From contig CANLVO010000001.1 of NCBI GenBank assembly GCA_947494645.1, positions 2,108,001 to 2,172,000 on the forward strand: 64,000 nt of DNA. The letters run 5' to 3'. Below, piece by piece: positions 51,895-60,958 of the stretch (the first letter of the stretch is position 1; each line of letters starts with the position of its first letter). This stretch comes from an uncultured Litoreibacter sp. (lineage in GTDB: Bacteria; Pseudomonadota; Alphaproteobacteria; Rhodobacterales; Rhodobacteraceae). A program made the position numbers and the translations under genes. A model generated the notes under the pieces. The model saw only the letters and a list, made by a program, of their open reading frames with translations. It was not told the origin of the DNA and ran no database searches.

Positions 51895-54864
51895 ATGACC
51901 GACCAGTCCAACAACGACCAGTTCCATGCCTCCTCTTTCATGCAAGGCCATAACGCCGAGTATCTTGAGCAGCTCTATGCACGCTATGCCCAAGACCCGA
52001 ATGCGGTCGATGAAGGTTGGCGCGCATTCTTCAAGGAACTGGGCGATACCCAGCTGGCGCAGGCCGAAGCCGCAGGGCCGTCATGGGCCCGTACCGATTG
52101 GCCGCCAGCGCCTGCTGACGATCTGACCGCGGCTTTGGACGGGCAGTGGCCCGCTGAGGCTCCGGCAGATGAAGGCAAGGCAATCGCCAAGAAGATCGCG
52201 GGCAAGGCCAGTGAGATGAAGGTTGAGGTCTCGGAAGAGCAGATCCGCAACGCCGTACTCGACAGTATCCGCGCCATCATGATCATCCGCGCCTACCGCA
52301 TCCGGGGCCACTTGGCCGCTGATCTGGACCCGCTCGATATGCGCGAGCATTCCAAGCACCCGGAACTCGACCCAGCATCCTACGGCTTTACTGAGGCCGA
52401 CATGGATCGGCCCATCTTCATCGACAACGTGCTTGGCCTTGAGACAGCGTCGATGCGTGAGATCGTAGCCATCGTAAAGCGCACCTATTGCGGCACCTTC
52501 GCGCTGCAATACATGCACATCTCCGACCCCGAAGAAGCGGGCTGGCTGAAAGAACGCATCGAAGGCTACGACAAAGAAATCACCTTCACCAAAGAGGGCC
52601 GCAAAGCGATCCTCAACAAGCTGGTAGAGGCAGAGGGTTTTGAAAAATTCCTGCACGTCAAATACATGGGTACCAAACGCTTTGGCCTTGACGGCGGCGA
52701 AAGCCTAATCCCCGCGATGGAGCAGATCATCAAGCGCGGCGGCCAGCTGGGTGTCAAAGACATCATCATCGGCATGCCCCACCGAGGGCGGCTATCGGTC
52801 TTGGCCAATGTCATGCAAAAGCCCTACAAGGCGATTTTTAACGAGTTCCAGGGCGGCAGCTTCAAGCCAGAAGAAGTCGACGGATCGGGCGATGTGAAAT
52901 ACCACCTCGGCGCGTCCTCTGACCGCGAATTTGACGGCAATTCGGTGCATCTGAGCCTGACTGCCAACCCCTCACACCTTGAGGCCGTGAACCCAGTCGT
53001 TCTGGGCAAAGCACGCGCCAAGCAAGATCAGAACAAAGACGACGAGCGCACATCCGTCATGCCGATCCTTTTGCATGGCGACGCAGCCTTCGCGGGCCAG
53101 GGCGTCGTGGCGGAAGGCTTCGGCCTGTCGGGTCTCAAAGGCCACAAAACCGGTGGCACGATGCATATCGTCGTCAACAACCAGATCGGGTTTACCACTG
53201 CGCCGCATTTCTCTCGGTCCAGCCCCTACCCCACCGACATCGCGCTGATGGTGGAGGCTCCAATTTTCCATGTAAACGGCGATGACCCTGAGGCCGTGGT
53301 TCACGCCGCCAAGGTTGCCACCGAGTTCCGCCAGAAATTCCGCAAGGACGTGGTGCTCGACATCATCTGCTACCGGCGCTTTGGCCATAACGAGGGCGAC
53401 GAGCCCATGTTCACCAACCCGGTGATGTACAAGAAGATCAAGAAGCAGAAGACCACGCTGACCCTTTATACGGAACGGCTGATCAAAGATGGGCTGATCC
53501 CCGAAGGCGAGATCGAGGACATGAAGGCCAACTTCCAGAACTACCTCAACGAGGAGTTTGAAGCAGGCCGGGACTACAAACCCAACAAAGCTGACTGGCT
53601 GGACGGCAAATGGTCCCATCTGGACCAACGGGAAAAAGGCAAATACCAGCGCGGAAAGACTGCGATCTCAGCTGAAACCATGCTGGATGTCGGCAAAGGT
53701 CTCACACAGGCCCCGGATGACTTCCCGCTCCATAAGACCGTTGGCAGGCTCTTGGATGCCAAGGCGAAAATGTTTGAAACCGGCGAGGGCTTCGACTGGG
53801 CCACCGGCGAGGCACTGGCCTTCGGCTCGCTCCTGACAGAAGGATATCCCGTTCGCCTTGCAGGGCAGGATTCAACCCGCGGCACCTTCTCTCAGCGTCA
53901 TTCCGGATTGGTGAACCAAGAAACCGAAGAACGCTACTACCCGCTCAACAGTATCCGCGAGGGCCAAGCCCATTACGAGGTTATCGACTCGATGCTCAGC
54001 GAGTATGCGGTGCTCGGCTTTGAATACGGCTACTCGTTGGCGGAGCCCAACGCGCTCGTCTTGTGGGAGGCGCAGTTCGGCGATTTCGCCAACGGTGCGC
54101 AGATCATGTTCGACCAGTTCATCAGCTCTGGCGAAAGCAAGTGGCTCCGCATGTCGGGCCTCGTTATGCTGCTCCCCCACGGGTTCGAAGGCCAAGGCCC
54201 GGAACATTCCTCCGCGCGGCTGGAACGCTTCCTGCAAATGTGCGGCGGCGATAACTGGATCGTGGCCAACTGCACGACGCCTGCCAACTACTTCCACATC
54301 CTGCGCCGCCAAATTCACCGCGACTACCGCAAGCCGTTGGTGATGATGACGCCCAAATCCCTGCTGCGCCATAAGCTGGCCGTCAGCCGGGCGGAAGAGT
54401 TCCAGACCGGCTCTAGTTTCCACCGCGTGCTGTGGGATGATGCCCAGCAAGGCAACTCGGACACCAAGCTGGTGAAAGATGACAAGATCAAGCGTGTCGT
54501 CATGTGCTCGGGCAAGGTCTACTACGATCTGCTCGAAGAGCGCGACGCACGAGGCATCGACGACATCTACCTGATGCGGTTCGAGCAGTTCTACCCCTTC
54601 CCCGCCCAGTCTGCGGTCAAAGAGCTGGAGCGCTTCCCAAATGCCGACATGGTCTGGTGCCAGGAAGAGCCCAAGAACCAGGGCGCCTGGACCTTCATGG
54701 AACCCAACATCGAATGGGTCCTGACCCGCATCGGCGCCAAGAACACGCGGCCACATTACGCTGGGCGCACGGCCTCGGCCTCCCCTGCGACGGGGCTCGC
54801 CAGCAAACACAAATCAGAACAAGCGGCGCTCGTGGACGATGCGCTTACACTGGAAGGGAACTAA
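51895..54864 (+). CDS. sucA: 2-oxoglutarate dehydrogenase E1 component
   Basis: Thiamine-diphosphate-dependent decarboxylase of 2-oxoglutarate. The 989-residue chain includes the N-terminal SSFMQGHNAEYLEQLYARYAQDPNAVDEGWRAFF segment, the active-site region IIGMPHRGRLSVLANVM, the ThDP-binding GDAAFAGQGVV...VVNNQIGFTT, and the C-terminal transketolase-like domain GQDSTRGTFSQRHSGL. GAGGT lies upstream of the ATG. Followed by sucB after 3 bases. Confidence 0.97.
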   Translation: MTDQSNNDQFHASSFMQGHNAEYLEQLYARYAQDPNAVDEGWRAFFKELGDTQLAQAEAAGPSWARTDWPPAPADDLTAALDGQWPAEAPADEGKAIAKKIAGKASEMKVEVSEEQIRNAVLDSIRAIMIIRAYRIRGHLAADLDPLDMREHSKHPELDPASYGFTEADMDRPIFIDNVLGLETASMREIVAIVKRTYCGTFALQYMHISDPEEAGWLKERIEGYDKEITFTKEGRKAILNKLVEAEGFEKFLHVKYMGTKRFGLDGGESLIPAMEQIIKRGGQLGVKDIIIGMPHRGRLSVLANVMQKPYKAIFNEFQGGSFKPEEVDGSGDVKYHLGASSDREFDGNSVHLSLTANPSHLEAVNPVVLGKARAKQDQNKDDERTSVMPILLHGDAAFAGQGVVAEGFGLSGLKGHKTGGTMHIVVNNQIGFTTAPHFSRSSPYPTDIALMVEAPIFHVNGDDPEAVVHAAKVATEFRQKFRKDVVLDIICYRRFGHNEGDEPMFTNPVMYKKIKKQKTTLTLYTERLIKDGLIPEGEIEDMKANFQNYLNEEFEAGRDYKPNKADWLDGKWSHLDQREKGKYQRGKTAISAETMLDVGKGLTQAPDDFPLHKTVGRLLDAKAKMFETGEGFDWATGEALAFGSLLTEGYPVRLAGQDSTRGTFSQRHSGLVNQETEERYYPLNSIREGQAHYEVIDSMLSEYAVLGFEYGYSLAEPNALVLWEAQFGDFANGAQIMFDQFISSGESKWLRMSGLVMLLPHGFEGQGPEHSSARLERFLQMCGGDNWIVANCTTPANYFHILRRQIHRDYRKPLVMMTPKSLLRHKLAVSRAEEFQTGSSFHRVLWDDAQQGNSDTKLVKDDKIKRVVMCSGKVYYDLLEERDARGIDDIYLMRFEQFYPFPAQSAVKELERFPNADMVWCQEEPKNQGAWTFMEPNIEWVLTRIGAKNTRPHYAGRTASASPATGLASKHKSEQAALVDDALTLEGN

Positions 54865-54867
54865 TCC

Positions 54868-56409
54868 ATGACCGAAATTCGCGTCCCAACTTTGGGTGAG
54901 TCCGTCACTGAGGCCACCGTCGCCACTTGGTTCAAAAAACCCGGCGACAGTGTCGCGGTAGACGAAATGCTTTGCGAACTGGAAACCGACAAAGTCACCG
55001 TGGAGGTGCCCTCCCCCGTGGCAGGTACGCTCAGCGAAATCGTCGCAGAAGAAGGCGCGACTGTCGGCGTCGACGCGCTGTTGGCACAGGTCTCGGAAGG
55101 CGACAGTGCGCCCGCTCCGAAACCTGCCGAGCCTAAGGCAGAGGCGGCTAAATCAACCAAAGAAGAGCCCGTCTCCGAACACACTCCTGAGGCACAACCG
55201 ATCAAGGGCGAAACGGTCGACATCATGGTGCCGACCCTTGGCGAAAGCGTCACGGAGGCCACGGTTTCCACTTGGTTCAAGAAGCCCGGTGAGAACGTCC
55301 AAGCCGACGAAATGCTCTGTGAGTTGGAAACCGACAAGGTCTCCGTCGAAGTGCCCGCGCCGGCCTCAGGCGTCCTGCAAGACGTGCTTGCCGCTGAAGG
55401 TGACACCGTCGAGGCTGGCGGCAAGCTGGCCACAATGACATCGGGTGGCGGCGCAACCACGAAAGCCGCCGCGCCTGCGGCTGCAGCGGCCCCAGCCACA
55501 AGTTCCGGCAAAGACATCGAGAACGCCCCATCGGCCAACAAGCTGATGGCAGAGAACAACTTGTCGGCGGATCAAGTCACCGGCAGCGGTAAGGATGGCC
55601 GCATCATGAAAGAGGATGTACAAAAAGCAGTGGCATCAGGCGTGGCCCCGCCGAGCGCGCCCGCCCCCGCTGCCCAGACACCACGGGCACCGGTAAGCGC
55701 AGACGACGCCTCCCGCGAGGAGCGGGTCAAAATGACCCGCTTGCGCCAGACCATTGCGCGCCGTCTGAAAGACAGCCAGAACACTGCCGCCATGCTGACC
55801 ACCTATAACGAGGTCGACATGGGTGCGGTCATGGACCTGCGCAGCGAGTACAAGGACCTGTTCCTGAAGAAACACGGGGTCAAACTGGGTTTCATGTCTT
55901 TCTTCACCAAGGCCTGCGTGCATGCCCTGAAAGAAGTCCCCGAGGTCAACGCGGAGATCGACGGCACCGACGTGGTCTACAAAAACTACGTCCATATGGG
56001 CATCGCCGCCGGCACCCCCACCGGGCTGGTGGTCCCCGTCATCCGCGACGCGGACGCCATGTCCTTCGCCGATATCGAAAAAGCAATCGCCGAAAAAGGC
56101 GCCAAGGCCCGCGACGGCAAGTTGAGCATGGCCGAGATGCAGGGCGGCAGCTTCACTATCTCAAATGGCGGCGTCTACGGCTCGCTGATGAGCTCCCCCA
56201 TTCTGAACCCACCGCAATCGGGAATTTTGGGTATGCACAAAATCCAGGACCGCCCGATGGCCATCGGCGGGCAGGTCGTCATTCGCCCGATGATGTATCT
56301 GGCTCTGAGCTACGACCACCGCATCGTCGACGGCAAAGGCGCGGTGACGTTCCTCGTGCGGGTGAAAGAAGCGCTGGAGGATCCGAGAAGGCTGTTGATG
56401 GATTTGTAA
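54868..56409 (+). CDS. sucB: 2-oxoglutarate dehydrogenase E2 (dihydrolipoamide succinyltransferase) with two lipoyl domains
   Basis: A 513-residue E2. Two lipoyl domains are present: [24 protein letters not shown] with lipoyl Lys in ETDKVTVEV (about residue 43), and a near copy, [24 protein letters not shown] with ETDKVSVEV (about residue 155). A peripheral subunit-binding domain follows ([32 protein letters not shown]), then the catalytic core ending [17 protein letters not shown]. coli SucB has a single lipoyl domain. Directly follows sucA. Confidence 0.96.
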   Translation: MTEIRVPTLGESVTEATVATWFKKPGDSVAVDEMLCELETDKVTVEVPSPVAGTLSEIVAEEGATVGVDALLAQVSEGDSAPAPKPAEPKAEAAKSTKEEPVSEHTPEAQPIKGETVDIMVPTLGESVTEATVSTWFKKPGENVQADEMLCELETDKVSVEVPAPASGVLQDVLAAEGDTVEAGGKLATMTSGGGATTKAAAPAAAAAPATSSGKDIENAPSANKLMAENNLSADQVTGSGKDGRIMKEDVQKAVASGVAPPSAPAPAAQTPRAPVSADDASREERVKMTRLRQTIARRLKDSQNTAAMLTTYNEVDMGAVMDLRSEYKDLFLKKHGVKLGFMSFFTKACVHALKEVPEVNAEIDGTDVVYKNYVHMGIAAGTPTGLVVPVIRDADAMSFADIEKAIAEKGAKARDGKLSMAEMQGGSFTISNGGVYGSLMSSPILNPPQSGILGMHKIQDRPMAIGGQVVIRPMMYLALSYDHRIVDGKGAVTFLVRVKEALEDPRRLLMDL

Positions 56410-56411
56410 GG

Positions 56412-56813
56412 ATGCAAATTCAATACCGACGCAAGAGGGTTTGGGCTGCAGCCTTGATTGTGGCCCTATTCCTAGCATTGGTGTTGGCAGATGTTCTGGA
56501 GCAGGGTTTGTTTCCTGCAGAATTCCCTGTTGGCATAAGAGCCATCGGATTTCTTCCCACACTAATCGCCCTTTTTTTGCTGCTAGAGATCTATCGCGAT
56601 ACAACCCGGCAAATCGGCTTGGCAATTCTTGGTTTGGTGGTTAGCTTTTCTATGTATGCGCTGGGAATGTTTCTGACCCCACTTCGGCCGGGTGACACTG
56701 TGATCGCGCCGCTTGTCGCACTGATTTTTCTATCACTTCCCATGGTCCTGTCTTGGTCCTTCGTGATTTGGGCGTTGAAGTCTTCCAGCGACGACTTTGC
56801 TATGGAAAAGTAA
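56412..56813 (+). CDS. Small four-helix membrane protein
   Basis: A 133-residue protein with about four hydrophobic spans: VWAAALIVALFLALVLADVL, FLPTLIALFLLLEIYR, IGLAILGLVVSFSMYALGMFL and VIAPLVALIFLSLPMVLSWSFVIWAL. I do not recognise the family. It starts 2 bases after the sucB stop codon, so it is probably translated from the suc message. Base composition is slightly more AT-rich than its neighbours. Confidence 0.68.
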   Translation: MQIQYRRKRVWAAALIVALFLALVLADVLEQGLFPAEFPVGIRAIGFLPTLIALFLLLEIYRDTTRQIGLAILGLVVSFSMYALGMFLTPLRPGDTVIAPLVALIFLSLPMVLSWSFVIWALKSSSDDFAMEK

Positions 56814-56854
56814 ACACCGGTAGGTTCGACGATGAGTATGTCATCACCCACCCT

Positions 56855-56915
56855 TGTCATTCCCGCGAAAGCGGGAACCCCGAAGTTACCGATCCCCGTT
56901 TTTACGGGGATGACA
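56855..56915. repeat. REP-like palindromic element
   Basis: TGTCAT at one end and ATGACA at the other bracket two strong hairpins, TTCCCGC-gaaa-GCGGGAA (56860-56877) and ATCCCCG-ttttta-CGGGGAT (56892-56911). The TCATTCCCGCGAAAGCGGGAA core is a widespread interspersed intergenic repeat in Proteobacteria. It is placed between the membrane protein and MAPEG genes. No other copy is seen in the window. Confidence 0.7.
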
Positions 56916-56933
56916 CTCTAAAGAGAGACGACA

Positions 56934-57344
56934 ATGACCACCGAACTCACCGTTCTCACGCTCGCGGCCCTGTTGCAGGTGGTCCAGTTTCTGCTGGTCT
57001 CCATCCCCGCCAATATCGAGCTGGCCCCGGGAAAGCTGTTGTCGCCCCGCGACCCGGACCGGTTGGGTAAGCCCATTGAGGAGCAGGTCTCCGTTCCCAC
57101 TTCGCGGCTGTTTCGCGCGTTCAACAACCATTTCGAGGCGCTCGCTTTCTTTACCATCGCGGTCGTGGTTATCACCCTGTCAGACCAATCCACGGCAATC
57201 ACACAGACCTGCGCGTGGGTCTATCTTGCCGCGCGTATCCTGTACATTCCGGCCTATGCGCTGGGCTGGGTGCCGTGGCGCAGCGCCATCTGGGCGGTGG
57301 GGTTTCTCGCGACCGTGGTGATGCTTGTGGCAGCCTTGATATGA
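56934..57344 (+). CDS. MAPEG-family membrane protein
   Basis: A 136-residue four-helix protein of the MAPEG family (membrane-associated proteins in eicosanoid and glutathione metabolism). TLAALLQVVQFLLVSIPANIELAPGKLLSPRDPDRLGK and RLFRAFNNHFEALAFFTIAVVVI are typical, including the conserved R-x2-N-x2-E core. Bacterial members may be glutathione transferases or have other roles; gshB in the window supplies a possible substrate only by inference. Sits between the REP element and lpdA. Confidence 0.87.
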   Translation: MTTELTVLTLAALLQVVQFLLVSIPANIELAPGKLLSPRDPDRLGKPIEEQVSVPTSRLFRAFNNHFEALAFFTIAVVVITLSDQSTAITQTCAWVYLAARILYIPAYALGWVPWRSAIWAVGFLATVVMLVAALI

Positions 57345-57377
57345 GTGCCCAGCGGACAACACGTGTCACGACGGGAT

Positions 57378-57405
57378 GTGTACAGGATGTGTACGGGTTG
57401 TGTAC
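57378..57405 (+). promoter_or_regulatory. 11-bp-periodic GTGTAC array upstream of lpdA
   Basis: GTGTAC hexamers begin at 57378, 57389 and 57400, exactly 11 bases apart. The second and third copies form GTGTACGGGTTGTGTAC, identical over 17 bases to the deoD array. The array ends 36 bases before the lpdA ATG. Confidence 0.68.
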
Positions 57406-57440
57406 GCTGATTTTTGACCAATTTGAGAGAAGGAATCTCC

Positions 57441-58829
57441 ATGTCCAGCTATGACGTTATCATCATCGGCTCCGGCCCCGGCGGCTATGTCTGCGCCATC
57501 CGCTGCGCGCAGTTGGGCTTGAAAACCGCCGTGGTCGAAGGACGTGACACGCTGGGCGGCACCTGCCTGAACGTAGGCTGCATTCCCTCTAAGGCGCTGC
57601 TGCATGCATCGCACATGTTGCATGAAGCAGAGCATAATTTCGGGGCTATGGGCCTGAAAGGCAAAGCGCCGTCAGTGGACTGGAAGCAAATGCTCTCCTA
57701 CAAGACCGAGACCATCGGCCAGAACACCAAAGGCATCGAATTTCTGTTTAAAAAGAACAAGGTAGACTGGCTGAAAGGCTGGGGCTCCATCCCTGAGGCG
57801 GGCAAGGTCAAGGTCGGCGACGAGACCCACCAGGCCAAGCATATCATCATCGCATCGGGCTCTGAGGTCTCCACCCTGCCGGGCGTGGAGATTGACGAGA
57901 AGACTGTCGTCTCCTCCACCGGCGCATTGGAGTTGAGCAAGGTGCCCAACAAGATAGTCGTCATCGGCGCGGGCGTGATTGGGCTGGAACTTGGCAGCGT
58001 ATACAAGCGTCTGGGCGCAGAGGTGAAAGTGATCGAATTTCTCGACGCCATCACCCCCGGCATGGACGCCGAGATCGCCAAGACATTCCAAAGAACCTTG
58101 AAAAAACAAGGTCTTGAGTTCCAACTGGGTGCCGCCGTGCAAAGTGTAGACACTAAGGGCGGCAAGGCCAAAGTAACGTACAAATTGCGCAAGGATGATA
58201 GCGAGCATGTCGAAGACGCTGATATCGTACTCGTTGCCACTGGCCGCAGCCCGTTCACGGACGGTTTGGGTCTGGACGCGCTTGGCGTCGAGACGTCCGA
58301 GCGCGGTCAGATCAAGACGGACGGACACTACGCGACATCTGTCAAAGGCATCTACGCCATTGGAGACTGCATCGATGGCCCCATGCTTGCGCATAAGGCG
58401 GAAGATGAAGGCATGGCCATTGCGGAAATCCTTGCGGGCCAGAAAGGTCATGTAAATTATGGGGTTATCCCCGGCGTGATCTACACCCACCCAGAGGTTG
58501 CCAATGTTGGCGCCACCGAGGAACAGCTAAAAGAAGCGGGCACGGCGTATAACGTCGGCAAGTTCTCGTTCATGGGCAACGGACGAGCCAAGGCGAACTT
58601 TGCAGGCGATGGGTTTGTGAAAATTCTGGCGGACAAGACCACCGACCGCATTCTAGGAGCGCATATCATCGGCCCAATGGCTGGCGATCTGATCCACGAG
58701 ATCTGCGTTGCCATGGAGTTTGGCGCAGCCGCCGAAGACCTCGCCCGCACCTGCCATGCGCACCCGACCTATTCGGAAGCCGTACGCGAAGCTGCGCTCG
58801 CCTGTGGCGACGGACCTATTCATTCGTAG
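57441..58829 (+). CDS. lpdA: Dihydrolipoamide dehydrogenase (E3)
   Basis: FAD enzyme reoxidising the lipoyl groups of the 2-oxoacid dehydrogenase complexes. [29 protein letters not shown] binds [16 protein letters not shown] holds the redox disulfide, [23 protein letters not shown] binds [23 protein letters not shown] is conserved, and [15 protein letters not shown] has the catalytic histidine. 462 residues. GAAGGA precedes ATG at 57441. It serves SucAB and possibly other complexes. The GTGTAC array lies just upstream. Confidence 0.97.
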   Translation: MSSYDVIIIGSGPGGYVCAIRCAQLGLKTAVVEGRDTLGGTCLNVGCIPSKALLHASHMLHEAEHNFGAMGLKGKAPSVDWKQMLSYKTETIGQNTKGIEFLFKKNKVDWLKGWGSIPEAGKVKVGDETHQAKHIIIASGSEVSTLPGVEIDEKTVVSSTGALELSKVPNKIVVIGAGVIGLELGSVYKRLGAEVKVIEFLDAITPGMDAEIAKTFQRTLKKQGLEFQLGAAVQSVDTKGGKAKVTYKLRKDDSEHVEDADIVLVATGRSPFTDGLGLDALGVETSERGQIKTDGHYATSVKGIYAIGDCIDGPMLAHKAEDEGMAIAEILAGQKGHVNYGVIPGVIYTHPEVANVGATEEQLKEAGTAYNVGKFSFMGNGRAKANFAGDGFVKILADKTTDRILGAHIIGPMAGDLIHEICVAMEFGAAAEDLARTCHAHPTYSEAVREAALACGDGPIHS

Positions 58830-58839
58830 CAACAGGTTA

Positions 58840-58856
58840 GCGACCGTTCAGGTCGC
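58840..58856. terminator. Short stem-loop at the lpdA/GntR convergence
   Basis: GCGACC-gttca-GGTCGC, 10 bases after the lpdA stop and overlapping the 3' end of the GntR gene. No T-run on either strand, so only weak evidence for termination. Confidence 0.35.
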
Positions 58857-59513
58857 CAGCATCCGCAGACCTTGAGTCACATCAGCCCGGACTGCCACAC
58901 GCAGACCGGGTTCGTCGCCAGCCTTCAACGCGGCCACAATCAGACGATGATGTTGGGGCGGGGTGGTACGATTCAGGCGGCCGTAGAGGTCACACATGGT
59001 GGGGCCAAGCTGGAGCCAGACGGTCTCTGCCATGGCCAACATCGCCGGGGCCTGTGCCCGGAGGTACAGCGTACGGTGGAATTCCAGATTTGCCCTGATA
59101 TAGCCCGGAGCATCGTGTCTTTCGATCACTTGGCCGATAGTTGCATTGATGGACTGCAAGCGGTCGATCAATGCCAAATGCGCTCTAGGAAGGGCTCGGG
59201 CCGCAAGTTCAGGCTCCAACAAGGCCCGTATCGCGGCGAGCTCTTCGATGCGGTCATTGGACAGTTCTGGCGTAGAGACCCGCCCGGAAGACGACAACGA
59301 CAAGGCACCTTCCGCCACCAAACGGCGCACGGCCTCGCGTGCCGGTGTCATAGAGACCCCGAATTCCTTGCCAATTCCCCGCAAGGTCATGGCCAACCCG
59401 GGTTTCACTTCGCCATGCATGATTTGGCTCCTAAGGCGGCGGTAAACCATGTCATTGGCGGCACCCGTAGGGGCTGAACCAGTGGCGTCTGAACTACGGG
59501 ATTGGATCAACAT
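58848..59513 (-). CDS. GntR-family (FCD/FadR-type) transcriptional regulator
   Basis: A 221-residue regulator. The N-terminal winged helix-turn-helix is DMVYRRLRSQIMHGEVKPGLAMTLRGIGKEFGVSMTPAREAVRRLVAEGALSL; the C-terminal FCD ligand domain contains ELAAIRALLEPELAARA...NLEFHRTLYLRA and a metal-type histidine (HHRLIVAAL). FCD regulators respond to organic acids or similar ligands. ATG at 59513 is used; the GTG at 59531 overlaps a GTGATCAC palindrome. Its location beside lpdA makes it a candidate regulator of the TCA genes. Confidence 0.88.
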   Translation of the reverse strand: MLIQSRSSDATGSAPTGAANDMVYRRLRSQIMHGEVKPGLAMTLRGIGKEFGVSMTPAREAVRRLVAEGALSLSSSGRVSTPELSNDRIEELAAIRALLEPELAARALPRAHLALIDRLQSINATIGQVIERHDAPGYIRANLEFHRTLYLRAQAPAMLAMAETVWLQLGPTMCDLYGRLNRTTPPQHHRLIVAALKAGDEPGLRVAVRADVTQGLRMLAT

Positions 59514-59523
59514 GGGCGCAAAC

Positions 59524-59531
59524 GTGATCAC
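59524..59531 (-). promoter_or_regulatory. Single GTGATCAC palindrome at the GntR start
   Basis: The same 8-base palindrome found paired upstream of sdhC and sucC lies 10 bases before the GntR ATG. It is flanked by ATATGTGATCACGTTT on the minus strand. A position this close to the start codon suits autoregulation. A single 8-mer can occur by chance. Confidence 0.4.
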
Positions 59532-59552
59532 ATATCAGCGCGGGGTCAATCC

Positions 59553-60239
59553 CTAGAACACAACACGGTGCAACGCCCCGCCATTGTCGCGCAGCCATTT
59601 CCGAGGGCGCTTGTAGTCCGGCATCACTCTTTCCACCACCGCCCAATAGGCCTCCGAATGGTTCATCTCCACCAGATGGGAGACCTCATGGGCAGCGACA
59701 TATTCCAACACCTCCGAAGGCGCGAGAACAAGCCGCCACGAATACATGAGGTTGCCTTCGGTCGTACAGGACCCCCAACGAGAGCGCGTGTCACGTAGCG
59801 TTATGCGCCCAAAGGATTTTCCGACCAACTCAGCATAATGTGCACTGGCGGCCGACAACCGGTCACGTGCCAAGTTTTTCAGGAAGGCACGTACTCTTGG
59901 CGCGGCTTTTTCGGGTCCATATGGCACCTCGATCCAATGTGGATGCAGGCGCACCACCCGGGTCGCGGTCTCTACGATTTTGCGGTCAACACCTTCCACT
60001 GGAATGACAGCACCCGGTTCCACCGCACTCGCTTCGGGCTGTTTTTCGAGATGTCTGCGGATCCACGGCTCTTTCTCTCGCAGAAAGTTTTCGGCTTCTT
60101 TCAAAGCCGAACGGTTGGGCACAGTCAGTGACACTCGACCATCCACACCCGACACCCGCAAAGACAAGCGTCGGGCACGCGATGATCGTTTTATCAATAC
60201 GTCTATCGGGGGCTGCCCGAGCTGGATGATCTGTGTCAC
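59553..60239 (-). CDS. YgjP/SprT-type zinc metallopeptidase-like protein
   Basis: A 228-residue protein of the DUF45/YgjP family. IKRSSRARRLSLRVSGVDGRVSLTVPNR starts the domain, DTRSRWGSCTTEGNLMYSWRLVLAPSEVLEYVAAHEVSHLVEMNHSEAYWAVVERVMPDY contains the zinc HExxH (HEVSH) and the downstream third-ligand histidine. Substrates are unknown. GTG at 60239 has AAGGAG 9-10 bases upstream and is preferred to the ORF start at 60350. Divergent from the TIGR02300 gene. Confidence 0.86.
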   Translation of the reverse strand: MTQIIQLGQPPIDVLIKRSSRARRLSLRVSGVDGRVSLTVPNRSALKEAENFLREKEPWIRRHLEKQPEASAVEPGAVIPVEGVDRKIVETATRVVRLHPHWIEVPYGPEKAAPRVRAFLKNLARDRLSAASAHYAELVGKSFGRITLRDTRSRWGSCTTEGNLMYSWRLVLAPSEVLEYVAAHEVSHLVEMNHSEAYWAVVERVMPDYKRPRKWLRDNGGALHRVVF

Positions 60240-60398
60240 CTCTGCCCGCTCCTTGCTGTTGCAACATGGATAATACGCCCCTATTTGGTTTAGGGAAACC
60301 CACGCCAATGCCGCAAATCGGGGGAAAGGCTTTGACACGCCTGCGCCCATGTGGCAACTGGCGAAAACCTTTATGAATATAGCTCAATGAGGACGATC

Positions 60399-60755
60399 AT
60401 GCCCAAGGAAGAATGGGGCGTTAAACGCGTTTGCCCGAACTGCTCGATCCGTTTTTACGATCTGCAGAACGACCCGATGACCTGCCCGTCTTGCGAGCAT
60501 GAGATGACGTTGGAAAGCCTGACCGGAACCAAGTCCCGGACGATGAAGGCCGACAAACCTGATGCGCAGAACAAAGACAATGACGAAGTCACATTGGATG
60601 ATGATGAAGATGTGGTTCTGGATGACGATGCTGATGCGGATGATGACGCAGATGACGTTGATCTGGGCGACGACGTTCTGGAAGAAGATGACGACGACAC
60701 GGTCAGCCTTGACGAGCTGGCAGACGTGGCGTCCGACGATGACGACGACTCATAA
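60399..60755 (+). CDS. TIGR02300-family zinc-ribbon protein with long acidic tail
   Basis: A 118-residue protein. The first half, MPKEEWGVKRVCPNCSIRFYDLQNDPMTCPSCEHEMTLESL, has two CxxC pairs that likely bind one zinc (the FYDLN_acid family). The second half is a highly acidic low-complexity tail (DDDEDVVLDDDADADDDADDVDLGDDVLEEDDDD). The tail could bind basic partners such as ribosomal or nucleoid proteins (inference). ATG at 60399 has GAGGA upstream; ATG at 60387 is an alternative. tRNA-Ala follows. Confidence 0.88.
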   Translation: MPKEEWGVKRVCPNCSIRFYDLQNDPMTCPSCEHEMTLESLTGTKSRTMKADKPDAQNKDNDEVTLDDDEDVVLDDDADADDDADDVDLGDDVLEEDDDDTVSLDELADVASDDDDDS

Positions 60756-60763
60756 GAATTGAC

Positions 60764-60806
60764 GGCACGGGGCGCGGATTTTCTGCTTGAACTGATCCGC
60801 CGTGCC
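60764..60806. repeat. Imperfect hairpin between the acidic protein and tRNA-Ala
   Basis: GGCACG and GCGGAT on the left pair with ATCCGC and CGTGCC on the right, with a four-base bulge on the left arm. No T-run follows, so it may be a processing or 3'-end structure for the upstream gene. Confidence 0.4.
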
Positions 60807-60841
60807 GCCTAAACCACCCCTCGCGGCTAACGCCGCCTAAA

Positions 60842-60917
60842 GGGCCCTTAGCTCAGCTGGGAGAGCGCCTGCATGGCATGCAGGAGGTCAGCGGTTCGAT
60901 CCCGCTAGGGTCCACCA
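60842..60917 (+). tRNA. tRNA-Ala (anticodon GGC)
   Basis: A 76-base cloverleaf with all stems: acceptor GGGCCCT/AGGGTCC, D arm GCTC-AGCTGGGA-GAGC, anticodon arm CCTGC-ATGGCAT-GCAGG (anticodon GGC), variable AGGTC, T arm AGCGG-TTCGATC-CCGCT, and encoded CCA. Position 3 G pairs with position 70 U, the G3-U70 identity element of alanine tRNAs. It stands alone between TIGR02300 and the flavoprotein gene. Confidence 0.96.
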
Positions 60918-60958
60918 TTTCACTTGACTTGAAGCACACCCACACCAACGCTTGCGGA

